A stretch of 64,000 bases of DNA from Candidatus Thiosymbion ectosymbiont of Catanema sp. Cochon2018 (GCA_011392765.1 WYCW01000004.1:884205-948204); one strand, 5' to 3'; numbered from the stretch's first letter, positions 1 through 9,971 are shown. A program made the numbers and translations. Notes: generated by a model from the letters alone, not told the origin.

Positions 1-132
1 CCTGTTTTGGTGTCTGAAACGGTTGGGGTATCAAAACGCCGCCGGGCAGGTTTCTGTGTGCTTTCCGTTTGGTAATACGTTTTAGATTGCACGTGCTGGT
101 TAGCTCCCCAATAAGCGGCGCAGGGACGCGCC

Positions 133-236
133 GCTTATCGTTTGGGCTCAGGCGCCCAATGCCGCGTGGCACTGAGCTTGGAAGTTGCAGAGGAGCCGGA
201 CCGCGGCATTGGGTCGCCTGCAGCCAAATGTTAGGC
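133..236 (+). repeat. attC-like palindromic recombination site (degenerate 5' end)
   Basis: Long imperfect stem (gggctcaggcgcccaatgccgcg ... cgcggcattgggtcgcctgcagcc) ending in core GTTAGGC. Confidence 0.5.
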
Positions 237-351
237 GAATGAGCTGTGAAAACGATCCACCAATTGAGCCTGGCCCCTTTCCTATGGATGGCTTGGGTTG
301 ACGACCTAAGCTGGCCTATACCGGCTTGGCCGGCGAGTTTGCGCGATACGG

Positions 352-597
352 CTAGGTCCTGCTGTCCAAAATGTTTTGCAGGATGTTTCCTATCCTTTCT
401 TCCGTCTTCGAATCGATATTCTTCCCGCAATTCATGAAGTAAAACGCAGCCATCTGAACCGAGGTTATACAATTCTGTTTGATAATTTCCCGTGTTTCTT
501 CCTCCAGTTGCGCGATTTCCGGGATATTCTCGTACTTCTCCTTTAATGCTTGTATCTTCTGAATCAAGATAAACTCTGGATTCTCTACCGCTTTCAT
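352..597 (-). CDS. small hypothetical protein
   Basis: 81-aa ORF with normal composition between attC-like sites. Confidence 0.45.
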   Translation of the reverse strand: MKAVENPEFILIQKIQALKEKYENIPEIAQLEEETREIIKQNCITSVQMAAFYFMNCGKNIDSKTEERIGNILQNILDSRT

Positions 598-934
598 CGT
601 TTTTTCTCCAACGCCCTGTTGAAGAAAGTTGCCAGACGCCGGGCGTTGAACGCCTAACAGGTAGTAGACGGCAAATCGCCGTGTTTAAATACGTCGAATC
701 GCCTTCTATACCACAATTCTTGCTTCTTTAATCAAATTCATGAATATCTGCATCAACGCACCTAATGCCTAGTTTCGATTGATACTGCTGGCTTTGACAC
801 TGGAGCGTGAGAGTCAACTAGAGGCTATGAATTTGCAATATCGGTCGAAACCAGGTACTAGAAACAATGAGTTAAGACCTGCCGACGACTTGTTGCCTCG
901 GTCTCCTGAGCGAACAACTACGGCGAACTTCCAT

Positions 935-1033
935 CTAGGATTCCTTGAGGGACCCGAATCTTTACAAATGAGTCAACTTTTTGCACTGCACAAGAAATTC
1001 ACCCCTCGTCGGTCCGAGGCGGAGCCTTGTTAG
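935..1033 (-). repeat. short CTAG-bounded repeat (minimal copy, no hairpin cargo)
   Basis: ctaggattccttgagggacccgaatctttacaaatgagtcaa...cctcgtcggtccgaggcggagccttgttag; both ends shared with many other copies. Confidence 0.7.
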
Positions 1034-1079
1034 TTCTTGATCCCTAAACCTAAAGTGGGTGTGCTTTTATAACCTTACC

Positions 1080-1571
1080 TCATCTTAATTCTCCTACCTC
1101 CAGCAATACACGTTTAACCAATGCATTACTTAAACGAAAACCTGCTCCCAATTGCAAACGTTCCAATAATGGTGCAAGTGTTTTAATATACCCTTTCGTT
1201 TTTGCTTCCACTAAAATACCAATGACACCTACTACTTTCAGGTTTAATCGCCGTGCTACCAGCCGCCCACGACGCTCATCGACCAATAATAAATCGGCAT
1301 CTTGTTCCAATGCTAACACAATAGCTTCAGCTTCTCCTCTATCGAGCTCGACCTCCAAAGCTTGTACCAAAATACGATTTGTAACTGATACCACTTTAAT
1401 CCAGTTGGAATTTTGGATTTCAATTTTCCCTGGCAGATCTGAATCAGGTGTGATTATTTCATTATACACATGTTGAGGGATAAGTATTCCTTCGTAAAGT
1501 TTTGACAATAATGATAATTGACCGATTGCGGATAATGCAATTATCGGAGATGCATCACTTGCGACAATCAT
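1080..1571 (-). CDS. DUF3368/PIN-like toxin
   Basis: MIVASDASPIIALSAIGQLSLL...DRGEAEAIVLALEQDADLLLVDERRGRLVARRL typical of DUF3368 PIN-domain proteins; overlaps upstream UPF0175 gene. Confidence 0.8.
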   Translation of the reverse strand: MIVASDASPIIALSAIGQLSLLSKLYEGILIPQHVYNEIITPDSDLPGKIEIQNSNWIKVVSVTNRILVQALEVELDRGEAEAIVLALEQDADLLLVDERRGRLVARRLNLKVVGVIGILVEAKTKGYIKTLAPLLERLQLGAGFRLSNALVKRVLLEVGELR

Positions 1572-1813
1572 AACCGACTCAGATCTTTTAATGTATCAAG
1601 GTCTTGTTCAAAGTCCTCCACATCATAATGTATTTTGATGTCTCTGCTTGCGAGTAGATGCTGAAACCGATAACGAGAAAAATCACACATATGGGCAGCC
1701 TGTGCTAATGTTAACCGTTCCTGTTGATAAAGTAATACGGCGATTTCTGCTCTCAAGCCGTTTTCTGAAATATGTGCTGCTTGTAAAATTTGATTATCTA
1801 TGACTAAACTCAT
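1568..1813 (-). CDS. UPF0175 family antitoxin
   Basis: RAEIAVLLYQQERLTLAQAAHMCDFSRYRFQHLLASRDI, UPF0175 signature; 4-bp overlap with DUF3368 partner. Confidence 0.78.
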   Translation of the reverse strand: MSLVIDNQILQAAHISENGLRAEIAVLLYQQERLTLAQAAHMCDFSRYRFQHLLASRDIKIHYDVEDFEQDLDTLKDLSRL

Positions 1814-2217
1814 AATTGTATTTCTCACTAGATAGTCGGTTGACCTAACTACAAGTAGACCTCAAAAGTGACGTAAGAAAATACGTCGAAAGTGATGTCT
1901 AATCTGCTTGCCTGTTCGCAAGTACCTGTATGTATTGCCAGTATAGAGGACAAACCCGTCAGGTACTGACAGGGGAAATACCCCCTCCGCCGGAACGCAG
2001 ACCAAGCCCCGCCTGCTCGACCAGGTGCGGGACGAAATCCGTTTTGGCTCTTTATGGATTCCGGACTGCTTTGCCTTGGCCGCGGAGTCATCTTGTTTCT
2101 CGCTGCCGGACCGTTTGCTGCCTTCACCCCCCCCTCGTTACACCGCGGTCTTGCCGGGCGTGTAGGATGCGGTGAGCGTGGTATACCGTAGCAGGATTAC
2201 ACCAATCCCGATCGCGA

Positions 2218-2338
2218 ACCGCATCAATGAGCGGGCAGCCGGCGACTGGTGACTGGAGGCCCGGTCGGTGAGCACAGCCCACCCTACGGTCGCGCCGGAG
2301 GTGGAGGACAGTAACAGTCCGGAATCCATAAAGAGCCT
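2218..2338. repeat. dispersed repeat, inverted copy at ~53329-53450
   Basis: gcgggcagccggcgactgg...ggtcggtgagcacagcccaccctacggtcgcgccggaggtggaggacagtaacagtccggaatccataaagagcc matches the reverse complement of 53.33-53.45 kb. Confidence 0.75.
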
Positions 2339-2603
2339 CCGTTTTAAGCACTACAGCATCCGCACCGAGCAAGCCTATCCGGATTGGATTCGCCGCTTTA
2401 TCTTGTTTCACGCCAAGCATCATCCCGCAGAGATGGGCGCACCGGAGGTGGAGGCTTTTCTCACACATCTCGCCACGGTCGGCAGGGTGGCCGCTTCGAC
2501 CCAAAACCGGGCCCTATCGGCATTGCTGTTCCTTTACCGGGAGGTCTTGGAGATCGAGCTTCCCGGGATGGAAAACATGCAGCGGGCCAAACGCTCGCAA
2601 AAG
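2322..2603 (+). pseudogene. truncated integron-type tyrosine recombinase (IntI-like N-terminal part)
   Basis: KSLRFKHYSIRTEQAYPDWIRRFILFHAKHHPAEMGAPEVEAFLTHLATVGRVAASTQNRALSALLFLYREVLEIELPGMENMQRAKRSQK, then interrupted by repeat element; no catalytic domain. Confidence 0.8.
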
Positions 2604-2852
2604 GGTGGTGTTCTAACTTTGTTGTTTCGGTTTATGGGATGCCTTGAAAACCCCATGACAGGGAGTTTTCAAGTTCCCTATACTCCAATGCCATTAAGTT
2701 AAGCGCTACCGGTCGGCAAAGTAAGAGAAGAAACTACGAATCACGCGAATCCTCGCGAAGCGATTCGCGGAAATTCGCGTGATTCGTAGTTTTCTCTAAG
2801 TGGCCAACAGCTAACTTAATGGCATTGCCCTATACTCGGTAGCAACAAATTA
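2604..2852. mobile_element. MITE with ~20-bp TIRs ('type B'), interrupted by a second MITE
   Basis: ggtggtgttctaactttgttg ... caacaaattagaataccacc; uninterrupted homologue at 15029-15136. Confidence 0.8.
2686..2827. mobile_element. 142-bp MITE with 18-19-bp TIRs and 10-bp TSD
   Basis: caatgccattaagttaagc...gctaacttaatggcattg flanked by ccctatactc (2676-2685 and 2828-2837). Confidence 0.92.
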
Positions 2853-2874
2853 GAATACCACCCAAATTTGCTTT

Positions 2875-3171
2875 TCACGCTCTCGCAGCGACTTCCATCT
2901 CGATCTCTTTTTCATGTTCACGGCTAGCCATCTTCAAGTCGTAACTGGTTTGCAGATTCATCCAGCTTTGTGCATCGGTACCGAAATAACGGGCCAATCG
3001 CAGCGCGGTGTCCGGGGTGATGCCTCGCCGCTCGCGCAGGATATCGCCTATTCGCGTGGCCGGAACGCGCAGCTTAAGCGCCAGTGCGTTGGCGGACAAT
3101 CCCAGCGGTTTCAGGTATTCCTCGCGCAGGATTTCGCCAGGGTGAATGGGGCGCATGTTATTCGTCGTCAT
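2875..3171 (-). CDS. higA: HigA family addiction module antitoxin
   Basis: MRPIHPGEILREEYLKPLGLSANALALKLRVPATRIGDILRERRGITPDTALRLARYFGTDAQSWMNLQ, HigA/VapI HTH signature. Confidence 0.9.
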   Translation of the reverse strand: MTTNNMRPIHPGEILREEYLKPLGLSANALALKLRVPATRIGDILRERRGITPDTALRLARYFGTDAQSWMNLQTSYDLKMASREHEKEIEMEVAARA

Positions 3172-3184
3172 CGTCGTTGCCTTA

Positions 3185-3315
3185 GAGGCTGTCTAAAAAC
3201 TAACACATTGATTTTAAAGCGGTAGGCTGGGGGGCAGGGAACGAACCCCAGTTATTGCTGGGTTTTGGCCGTCCCTGGCCGCAACCCAGCCTACGGTCCC
3301 TTTTTAGACAGTCTC
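3185..3315. mobile_element. 131-bp MITE with IS5-like TIRs and TTA target duplication
   Basis: TTA-gaggctgtctaaaaa...tttttagacagtctc-TTA; T-N-A target. Confidence 0.88.
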
Positions 3316-3594
3316 TTAGTGATAATCGGTGATCTCTACATCGAAGGCGCTCGTGTCGCGCCAGCGAAAACACAACCGCCATTGCCGGTTGATGCGCAGG
3401 CTATACTGACCCCTCCGGTCACCGGAGAGCACCTCCAGCCGGTTGCCCGGAGGACTACGTAGAAAATCCAGCATTGCGGCCGCATCGAGCAGTTGCAGCT
3501 TACGCTCAGCCTGGCGCTGAAACGCCCGAAAACGCCGGGGACTTTCGCCTTCAAACAGTTGTTGCGTTTCTTTGTCCGCAAAGCTCTTGATCAT
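3316..3594 (-). CDS. higB: HigB family toxin
   Basis: MIKSFADKETQQLFEGESPRRF...LEVLSGDRRGQYSLRINRQWRLCFRWRDTSAFDVEITDYH, HigB signature. Confidence 0.9.
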   Translation of the reverse strand: MIKSFADKETQQLFEGESPRRFRAFQRQAERKLQLLDAAAMLDFLRSPPGNRLEVLSGDRRGQYSLRINRQWRLCFRWRDTSAFDVEITDYH

Positions 3595-3654
3595 ACGGCG
3601 AGTATGGTGTCCACGCCGAGGGTCTGATAGGTGGCAATATGGACGCGGGCATTC

Positions 3655-3885
3655 CTAGCGAGGCTTTGCCTCAGACCGACGAGGCATGATGCCCCAAAAG
3701 CCCCTCTCCCGTAAGGCCCCATCTCCTCCGCCCAACCAGCCGTTGGAGAACCTGGGTAGGTCGAAATCGAAATCGAAATCGGGATCGCAATCGGAATTTC
3801 GATCCCGATCCCGATCCTGATCCCGATTTGTGCACTGCATAAACTTGACTCATTTGTAAAGCTACGGGTCCCTTAAGGATCCTAG
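3655..3885 (+). repeat. CTAG-bounded modular element with hexanucleotide (ATCGGG) hairpin cargo
   Basis: ctagcgaggctttgcctcagaccgacgaggcatga...gtcgaaatcg...cgatcccgatcc...ttgtgcactgcataaacttgactcatttgtaaag...gggtcccttaaggatcctag. Confidence 0.85.
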
Positions 3886-4062
3886 CAGCGCCCTTATATA
3901 CCCGTTGCGTGTGAATGGTTGGCAAAACGAGAAAGGCGCAACACGACAACGACACGGCACAAGCCAAGGCCGTACCGCCCTTCCCGGAGCCCGTGAAGAC
4001 CACGATGCAACAGGCATGGGGAGAGGTAACTTACTGAATAAAAAGGGATTTTATCCCATGAT

Positions 4063-4138
4063 TGGCGTCCCCAAGGGGAGTCGAACCCCTGTTGTCGCCG
4101 TGAAAGGGCGATGTCCTAGGCCTCTAGACGATGGGGAC
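4063..4138 (-). tRNA. tRNA-Glu (anticodon TTC)
   Basis: reverse complement gtccccatcgtctagaggcctaggacatcgccctttcacggcgacaacaggggttcgactccccttggggacgcca. Confidence 0.97.
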
Positions 4139-4197
4139 GAGTCTGGTTTCCGGAAAAACCCGGTCACCACATCCGATCGGACTTTCTTTAAAAGGAT

Positions 4198-4273
4198 TGG
4201 TGGAGCCAGGCGGGATCGAACCGCCGACCTCAACACTGCCAGTGTTGCGCTCTCCCGGCTGAGCTATGGCCCC
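4198..4273 (-). tRNA. tRNA-Ala (anticodon GGC)
   Basis: reverse complement ggggccatagctcagccgggagagcgcaacactggcagtgttgaggtcggcggttcgatcccgcctggctccacca. Confidence 0.97.
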
Positions 4274-4505
4274 TCGATTCAGAACTGAGAAGTATAACTT
4301 TTAACCTCATGGTCGTCCAGTCGTTTTTCCGCACCACAAGGCCGACCCGGTAACCGGTGAACTGCAGAGACCTGCCTGCGGCAGGCAGGTGCTGAGGACG
4401 CAGGGAAATCGACCGCAAGTAAAGTCTCTGCGATCGGCGTGCAGCGGATGATTTCACCTCTGTTGAATAGAAAACCGCGGTGCTGCCACCCGCCCTGCTG
4501 GAGAG

Positions 4506-4581
4506 TGTCGCAGAAGTAGCGCAGGCGTCCTCGCCTGCATCGAAAAATGCAGGCGGGGACGCCTGCGCTACTTTTGCGACA
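4506..4581. repeat. long palindromic repeat (GTCGCAGAAGTAGCGCAGGCGTC family)
   Basis: gtcgcagaagtagcgcaggcgtcctcgcctgcat...atgcaggcggggacgcctgcgctacttttgcgac. Confidence 0.8.
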
Positions 4582-4618
4582 TCCTCCTGAGATATGGGGG
4601 TTGAGGACGGCAAACGAC

Positions 4619-4873
4619 CTATCCCCCTGTAACCGGCGGGAAGAAGGCCACTTCGTCGCCGTCCTCGACCGGGGTCTCGGGACGGGCCATCTCCTGGTTT
4701 ACCGCCGCCAGGATGGTCTCGCCCTCCGCAAGGACCTCGGACCAGACACCACCGCGCCGATGCAGCAAGGCCGCGAGATCGGCAACCGTCGTCGGTTCGG
4801 CCGGGGAAGGGATCTCCTCGCCGGCGGTACCCAGCTGTTCACGCAGGCGGGCAAAGTAGAGGACTTTGATCAT
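4619..4873 (-). CDS. moaD: molybdopterin synthase small subunit
   Basis: MIKVLYFARLREQLG...DEVAFFPPVTGG, C-terminal Gly-Gly; adjacent to moeA. Confidence 0.93.
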   Translation of the reverse strand: MIKVLYFARLREQLGTAGEEIPSPAEPTTVADLAALLHRRGGVWSEVLAEGETILAAVNQEMARPETPVEDGDEVAFFPPVTGG

Positions 4874-6126
4874 CCGGTGAGCTCGCTGAAGGGAATGAAT
4901 TCGATGGGGTCTCCCTCCTGCAGTGCCCGATCCTCGGGGATAACGGCCAAGCCATTGGCCCAGGCCACGGAGGAGAGTACGGCGGAGGAACGGTTGGGGT
5001 AGAGATTCACCCGGGGCCGACTGCTGCCCTTACCCGGCTCCAGGCGCGCGCGTTGGAACTCGCGACGCTTGGCCGCCCGCGGCCAATCGAAGCCCGCCTC
5101 GGCGGTTACCGAGGCCGGACGAAGGGAACCCGTGATGCCCTGCATACGCCGGATGAAGGGCCGCGCGAAGAGACAGAAGGTGACGAACAGAGAGACAGGA
5201 TTACCGGGACTGCCGATAAACGGAGTCCGCACCGCACCGATGTGGCCGAAGGCCAGCGGCTTGCCGGGGCGGATGGCGATCTGCCACAAGTCCAGGCTGC
5301 CCAGGCGCTCTACCGCCGGCTTGACGTGGTCCTCCTCGCCCACGGAAACGCCGCCGCTGGCCAGAATCAGGTCCGAGCGCTCGGTTGCGTCGGCCAGGGC
5401 CTGCATGGTGGCATCCAAGGTGTCCTTGACGATCCCTGAATCCAGGATCTCACAGCCCAGCTCTTCCAACAGGCCGTTCAGGGTAAAGCGGTTGGAGTTG
5501 TAGATCTGTCCGGGCCCCAAGGGGGTACCGGGCATAACCAGTTCGTCGCCGCTGGAAAAGACGGCGACCCGCAGGCGGCGGCGGACGGTCAGCTCGGCGC
5601 TGCCCACTGAGGCGGCGAGCCCGAGGTGCTGGGCCTCGAGACGGATACCGGCACCGATAACCTGGGAACCGGCGGTGATATCCTCGCCGACGCGGCGGAT
5701 GTTGGCGCCGGTCTTGAGGTCCGGGGGTACTTGAACCCAATCGCCATCGGCAACGCACGACTCCTGGATGACCACGGTATCGGCGCCCGCGGGTACCGGG
5801 GCGCCGGTGAAGATGCGCGCCGCCGTGCCGGGCTTCAGCGGTGGTCCGGCAACGCCGGCCGGAATGCGCTGGGAGATGGGCAACCGACCGCCGCTCGCCG
5901 CCAGGTCGGCGATGCGAATCGCGTAACCGTCCATCGCGCTGTTGTCCCAGCCGGGGACGTCGATGGTGCTCATCACGGGCTCGGCCAATACCCGCCCGAG
6001 TCCGGATCCGGTGGGAATGCGCTCGCTGTCCGCGATGGGCCGGGATCGGGCCAACAAGAGTTCGAGGGCCTCCTCCATGGAGAGGGGGGACCGGGGTGTC
6101 TCGGAGCAGTCGCTACGGACGGTCAT
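4870..6126 (-). CDS. moeA: molybdopterin molybdenumtransferase
   Basis: 418 aa; DVPGWDNSAMDGYAIR, SSGDELVMPGTPLGPGQIYNSN, ASGGVSVGEEDHVK. Confidence 0.96.
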   Translation of the reverse strand: MTVRSDCSETPRSPLSMEEALELLLARSRPIADSERIPTGSGLGRVLAEPVMSTIDVPGWDNSAMDGYAIRIADLAASGGRLPISQRIPAGVAGPPLKPGTAARIFTGAPVPAGADTVVIQESCVADGDWVQVPPDLKTGANIRRVGEDITAGSQVIGAGIRLEAQHLGLAASVGSAELTVRRRLRVAVFSSGDELVMPGTPLGPGQIYNSNRFTLNGLLEELGCEILDSGIVKDTLDATMQALADATERSDLILASGGVSVGEEDHVKPAVERLGSLDLWQIAIRPGKPLAFGHIGAVRTPFIGSPGNPVSLFVTFCLFARPFIRRMQGITGSLRPASVTAEAGFDWPRAAKRREFQRARLEPGKGSSRPRVNLYPNRSSAVLSSVAWANGLAVIPEDRALQEGDPIEFIPFSELTG

Positions 6127-6558
6127 AAGGATTGTCCTGATCTATTACAGCATCATTGATGCGGTTCGCCGTGGCCAGGCGTCCATCGATGCGGTTCGCG
6201 GCCCGCTGCGCCTCCCTGCACAGCAGGCACTCACCACACCACTGATGCGGTTCGCGCCCGCCGGTAGTGCCATCCTGAACGACCAACCGCGCTCACCGCA
6301 TCCTACGTCCATCCTACGGGCTGCTTTTAGGGTAGCACGACAAGCCGGGCAGGTCGGGTCAGGCGCGGATTCCGGTGTTTTGTTTGGTTGTGCCGATGAA
6401 TCCGGGCGCGCCGTAACCCGATGGTAAAGACCAACCTGCAGTACGGTTTGTCGGTTACGGCGCGTTGGACTCACCGACACACGGCAACCTTGAAAAGCGC
6501 ACCTGATCCGACCTACCTTAGTCTGCGTAATCTGCGGATTCAAAATGCGAACACGAAC

Positions 6559-9384
6559 ATGGACACCATCCGCATCCGCGGCGCTCGTACCCACAACCTC
6601 AAGAATCTGGATCTGGACCTGCCGCGGGATCGGCTGATCGTGCTCACCGGGCTGTCCGGGTCCGGCAAATCCTCGCTGGCCTTCGATACCATCTACGCGG
6701 AGGGACAGCGTCGCTATGTGGAATCCCTGTCCGCCTACGCCCGCCAGTTCCTGTCGATGATGGACAAGCCGGATCTGGACCACATCGAGGGGCTGTCGCC
6801 GGCCATCTCCATCGAGCAGAAGACGACCTCCCACAACCCCCGCTCCACCGTCGGCACCATCACCGAGATCTACGATTACCTGCGCCTGCTCTTCGCTCGG
6901 GTCGGCACCCCTCATTGTCCTAAGCACGGCACCTCCCTTACGGCCCAGACCGTGAGCCAGATGGTGGACCAGGTCCTGGCCCTGCCCGGTGGTGAAAAAC
7001 TGATGCTGCTGGCCCCGGTGGTCTCCGAGCGCAAGGGGGAGTATCACCGCCTGCTCGGTGAGCTCCACGCCCAGGGCTTCATCCGTGCCCGTATCGACGG
7101 CGAGTTGTTCGAGCTCGACGCCCCCCCGGAGCTGGATCTCAGGCGCAAGCATACTATCGAAGTGGTGGTGGACCGCTTTCGGGTCCGACCGGACCTCGCA
7201 CTCCGGCTCGCCGAGTCCTTCGAGACCGCCCTGGGCCTTTCGGACGGGCTGGCGCGGGTGGCCCGGATCGACGCGCCGGACCAGGAGGAGTTGCTGTTTT
7301 CCGCCTCCTTCGCCTGCCCCGAGTGCGGCTACAGCGTTGCGGACCTGGAGCCGCGGCTGTTTTCCTTCAACAACCCGGCGGGCGCCTGCCCCACCTGCGA
7401 CGGCTTGGGCGTCGAGCAGTTCTTCGACCCGGCCAAGGTCGTAAGTCACCCCCAATCGAGTCTCGCCGGGGGGGCCATCCGCGGCTGGGACCGGCGCAAT
7501 GCCTACTATTTCCAGCTGATCCGCGCCCTCGGCGCCCACTATGGCTTCGACGTGGAGACCCCCTGGCAGGCGCTATCGGAGAAGGCACGCAAGCTGGTCC
7601 TCTATGGCTCCGGGCGGGAGAAGATCAAATTTACCCTGCCCCACGAACGCGGCTCCGGCAAGTTGCGACCCTTCGAGGGCATCCTCCCCAATATGGAGCG
7701 CCGCTACCGGGAAACGGACTCCAACACGGTGCGCGAGGAGCTCGCCCGCTACATCTCCCGGCAGTCCTGCCCCGACTGCGCTGGCTCCCGCCTCAACGAG
7801 GCGGCGCGTCACGTGCTGGTCGCCGACCACAACCTGCCGCGGCTGGCCGCCCTGCCCGTGGGCGAGTCCCTCCACTTCTTCGAGACCCTGAGCCTGCCCG
7901 GCCGGCACGGTGAGATCGGCGCCAAGATCATCAAGGAAATCGCCCTGCGATTGCGGTTCCTGGTAGACGTGGGCCTCGACTACCTGACCCTGGAGAGAAG
8001 CGCCGATTCCCTGTCCGGCGGCGAGGCCCAGAGAATCCGACTCGCCAGCCAGATTGGCGCCGGCCTGGTGGGCGTCATGTATATCCTGGACGAGCCTTCC
8101 ATCGGTCTGCACCAACGCGACAATGCCCGCCTGCTGCGCACCCTCACCCACCTGCGGGACCTGGGCAACACCGTCATCGTGGTCGAGCACGACGAGGAAG
8201 CCATCCGCACCGCCGACCTGGTGGTGGACCTGGGACCCGGCGCCGGCGTTCACGGCGGCAAGATCGTGTCTCAGGGCACGAGCGACGAGGTGGCCGCCGA
8301 TCCCGGTTCCCTTACCGGCCGTTATCTGTGCGGCGACCTGCGCATCGAGATCCCGGCCGCCCGCACCCCTGTGGACCCCGAACGCCAACTGTGGGTGCGA
8401 GGGGCCTGCGGCCATAACCTGAAGGGCATCGACACCGCCATCCCGGTGGGCACCTTCTGCTGCATCACCGGCGTCTCGGGCTCCGGCAAGTCCACCCTCA
8501 TCAACGACACCCTCTACCCGGCCATCGCCCGCCGACTCAACGGCGCGGTCTCGAGCCCGGCCCAACACGGATCGATCGAAGGGTTGGACCACTTCGACAA
8601 GGTAGTAGACATCGATCAGAGCCCCATCGGTCGCACCCCCCGCTCCAATCCCGCCACCTACACCGGCCTCTTCGGCCCGGTGCGGGAGCTGTTCGCCGCC
8701 GTGCCCGAGGCCCGCTCCCGCGGCTACACCCCCGGCCGGTTCAGCTTCAACGTCAAAGGGGGGCGCTGCGAAACCTGCCGCGGGGACGGCTTGATCCGGG
8801 TCGAAATGCATTTTCTACCGGACGTCTACGTCCAGTGCGATACCTGCCGGGGCCGGAGGTACAACCGCGAGACCCTGGAAATCCGCTACAAGGGCAAGAC
8901 CATCGACCAGGTCCTCGACCTCACGGTAGAAGACGCCGCGGACTTCTTCTCCGCCGTCCCGGTCATCAAACGCAAGCTCCAGACCCTGATCGACGTGGGA
9001 CTGGCCTACATCCGCCTCGGCCAGAGCGCCACCACCCTGTCCGGGGGAGAAGCCCAGCGGGTCAAGCTGTCACGGGAACTCAGCAAGCGGGATACCGGCC
9101 GCACCCTCTACATCCTGGACGAACCCACGACCGGCCTCCATTTCGAGGACGTCAAGCAACTCCTGCAAGTCCTTCACCGCTTGCGCGACCACGGCAACAC
9201 GGTGGTCGTCATCGAACACAACCTGGACGTCATCAAGACCGCAGATTGGATCCTCGACCTGGGACCGGAGGGTGGTGATAAAGGCGGCGAGATCGTCGCC
9301 ACGGGTACTCCCGAGCAGATTGCCGCCAATCCGGACTCCCATACCGGACGGTTCCTCAAGCCCCATCTGGAGCGGGGGTGGTGA
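6559..9384 (+). CDS. uvrA: excinuclease ABC subunit A
   Basis: [64 protein letters not shown]...; start trimmed from the 6421 ORF. Confidence 0.98.
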   Translation: MDTIRIRGARTHNLKNLDLDLPRDRLIVLTGLSGSGKSSLAFDTIYAEGQRRYVESLSAYARQFLSMMDKPDLDHIEGLSPAISIEQKTTSHNPRSTVGTITEIYDYLRLLFARVGTPHCPKHGTSLTAQTVSQMVDQVLALPGGEKLMLLAPVVSERKGEYHRLLGELHAQGFIRARIDGELFELDAPPELDLRRKHTIEVVVDRFRVRPDLALRLAESFETALGLSDGLARVARIDAPDQEELLFSASFACPECGYSVADLEPRLFSFNNPAGACPTCDGLGVEQFFDPAKVVSHPQSSLAGGAIRGWDRRNAYYFQLIRALGAHYGFDVETPWQALSEKARKLVLYGSGREKIKFTLPHERGSGKLRPFEGILPNMERRYRETDSNTVREELARYISRQSCPDCAGSRLNEAARHVLVADHNLPRLAALPVGESLHFFETLSLPGRHGEIGAKIIKEIALRLRFLVDVGLDYLTLERSADSLSGGEAQRIRLASQIGAGLVGVMYILDEPSIGLHQRDNARLLRTLTHLRDLGNTVIVVEHDEEAIRTADLVVDLGPGAGVHGGKIVSQGTSDEVAADPGSLTGRYLCGDLRIEIPAARTPVDPERQLWVRGACGHNLKGIDTAIPVGTFCCITGVSGSGKSTLINDTLYPAIARRLNGAVSSPAQHGSIEGLDHFDKVVDIDQSPIGRTPRSNPATYTGLFGPVRELFAAVPEARSRGYTPGRFSFNVKGGRCETCRGDGLIRVEMHFLPDVYVQCDTCRGRRYNRETLEIRYKGKTIDQVLDLTVEDAADFFSAVPVIKRKLQTLIDVGLAYIRLGQSATTLSGGEAQRVKLSRELSKRDTGRTLYILDEPTTGLHFEDVKQLLQVLHRLRDHGNTVVVIEHNLDVIKTADWILDLGPEGGDKGGEIVATGTPEQIAANPDSHTGRFLKPHLERGW

Positions 9385-9532
9385 GCCCGTAGATACGGTA
9401 GGTCGCCGGGCTCGTCCCGACGCAGGGCGAGCGAAATCTCATGATGATTAACGAAGCGGTAGACTGGGTTGAGGAACGAAACCCAGCTTTCGCATACTGA
9501 ACACGACCGCGGGTTGACTACGACAAGTAACG

Positions 9533-9868
9533 ATGGCCGAGAACATGGGATTTAATACGGAACCGACCGGTTACGAGAAAACCATCCTGTCGGATCTACA
9601 AGGTGCTTGGCAGTGCCTGCGCGGGGAAGTGGCCGAGAATCCGGGGTTCAATAGTTGGGAGCGGGCGCTTTTTCACATCGACGAGGCCATGAGCTGGGAA
9701 TCCGTGCGCAACCTCCGACAGATGCAGCGCAGCCTGATACTTGTGCGCAATATTCTCCGACAGGCTGACGCACCGGATGGCGTGACCGAGTGCCTGGAGG
9801 TCGTGAGTGAACTCATGGACGAGACGCTGGAGGCGCTCTCAAACGGTGAAATTCGACCTGTTGTCTAG
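9533..9868 (+). CDS. hypothetical protein
   Basis: 111-aa ORF; stop TAG lies in a CTAG at an element boundary. Confidence 0.5.
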   Translation: MAENMGFNTEPTGYEKTILSDLQGAWQCLRGEVAENPGFNSWERALFHIDEAMSWESVRNLRQMQRSLILVRNILRQADAPDGVTECLEVVSELMDETLEALSNGEIRPVV

Positions 9869-9971
9869 GGGGCGTTCTCAATTGAGCCGAATCCTCGTGA
9901 AAATCAAGCACATCAGACCCCTGCAACAGCGGCTACGAGTTTCCGAGACACTCCGCGGCGCGGAGCTTGTG

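Noticed and set aside
1849-2504. Several overlapping ORFs on both strands (1849-2127, 1930-2175, 2124-2504)
   Set aside because: Composed of repeat-derived sequence; no family features beyond the integrase remnant at 2322-2603.
3751-3830. Possible CRISPR-like tandem array (atcggg units)
   Set aside because: 6-bp simple repeat in an inverted arrangement with no spacers.
3655-3840. Recurrent small ORF MQCTNRDQDRDRDRNSDCDPDFDFDFDLPRFSNGWLGG... (also 18796-19014)
   Set aside because: Translation of the repeat element's hexanucleotide hairpin; occurs wherever the repeat does; no evidence of protein selection.
6145-7539. 464-aa minus-strand ORF opposite uvrA
   Set aside because: Shadow ORF in GC-rich coding DNA; no domain logic, uvrA is unambiguous on the other strand.
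7573-8811. 412-aa minus-strand ORF opposite uvrA
   Set aside because: Same antisense artefact; Gly/Ala/Val/His-rich composition.
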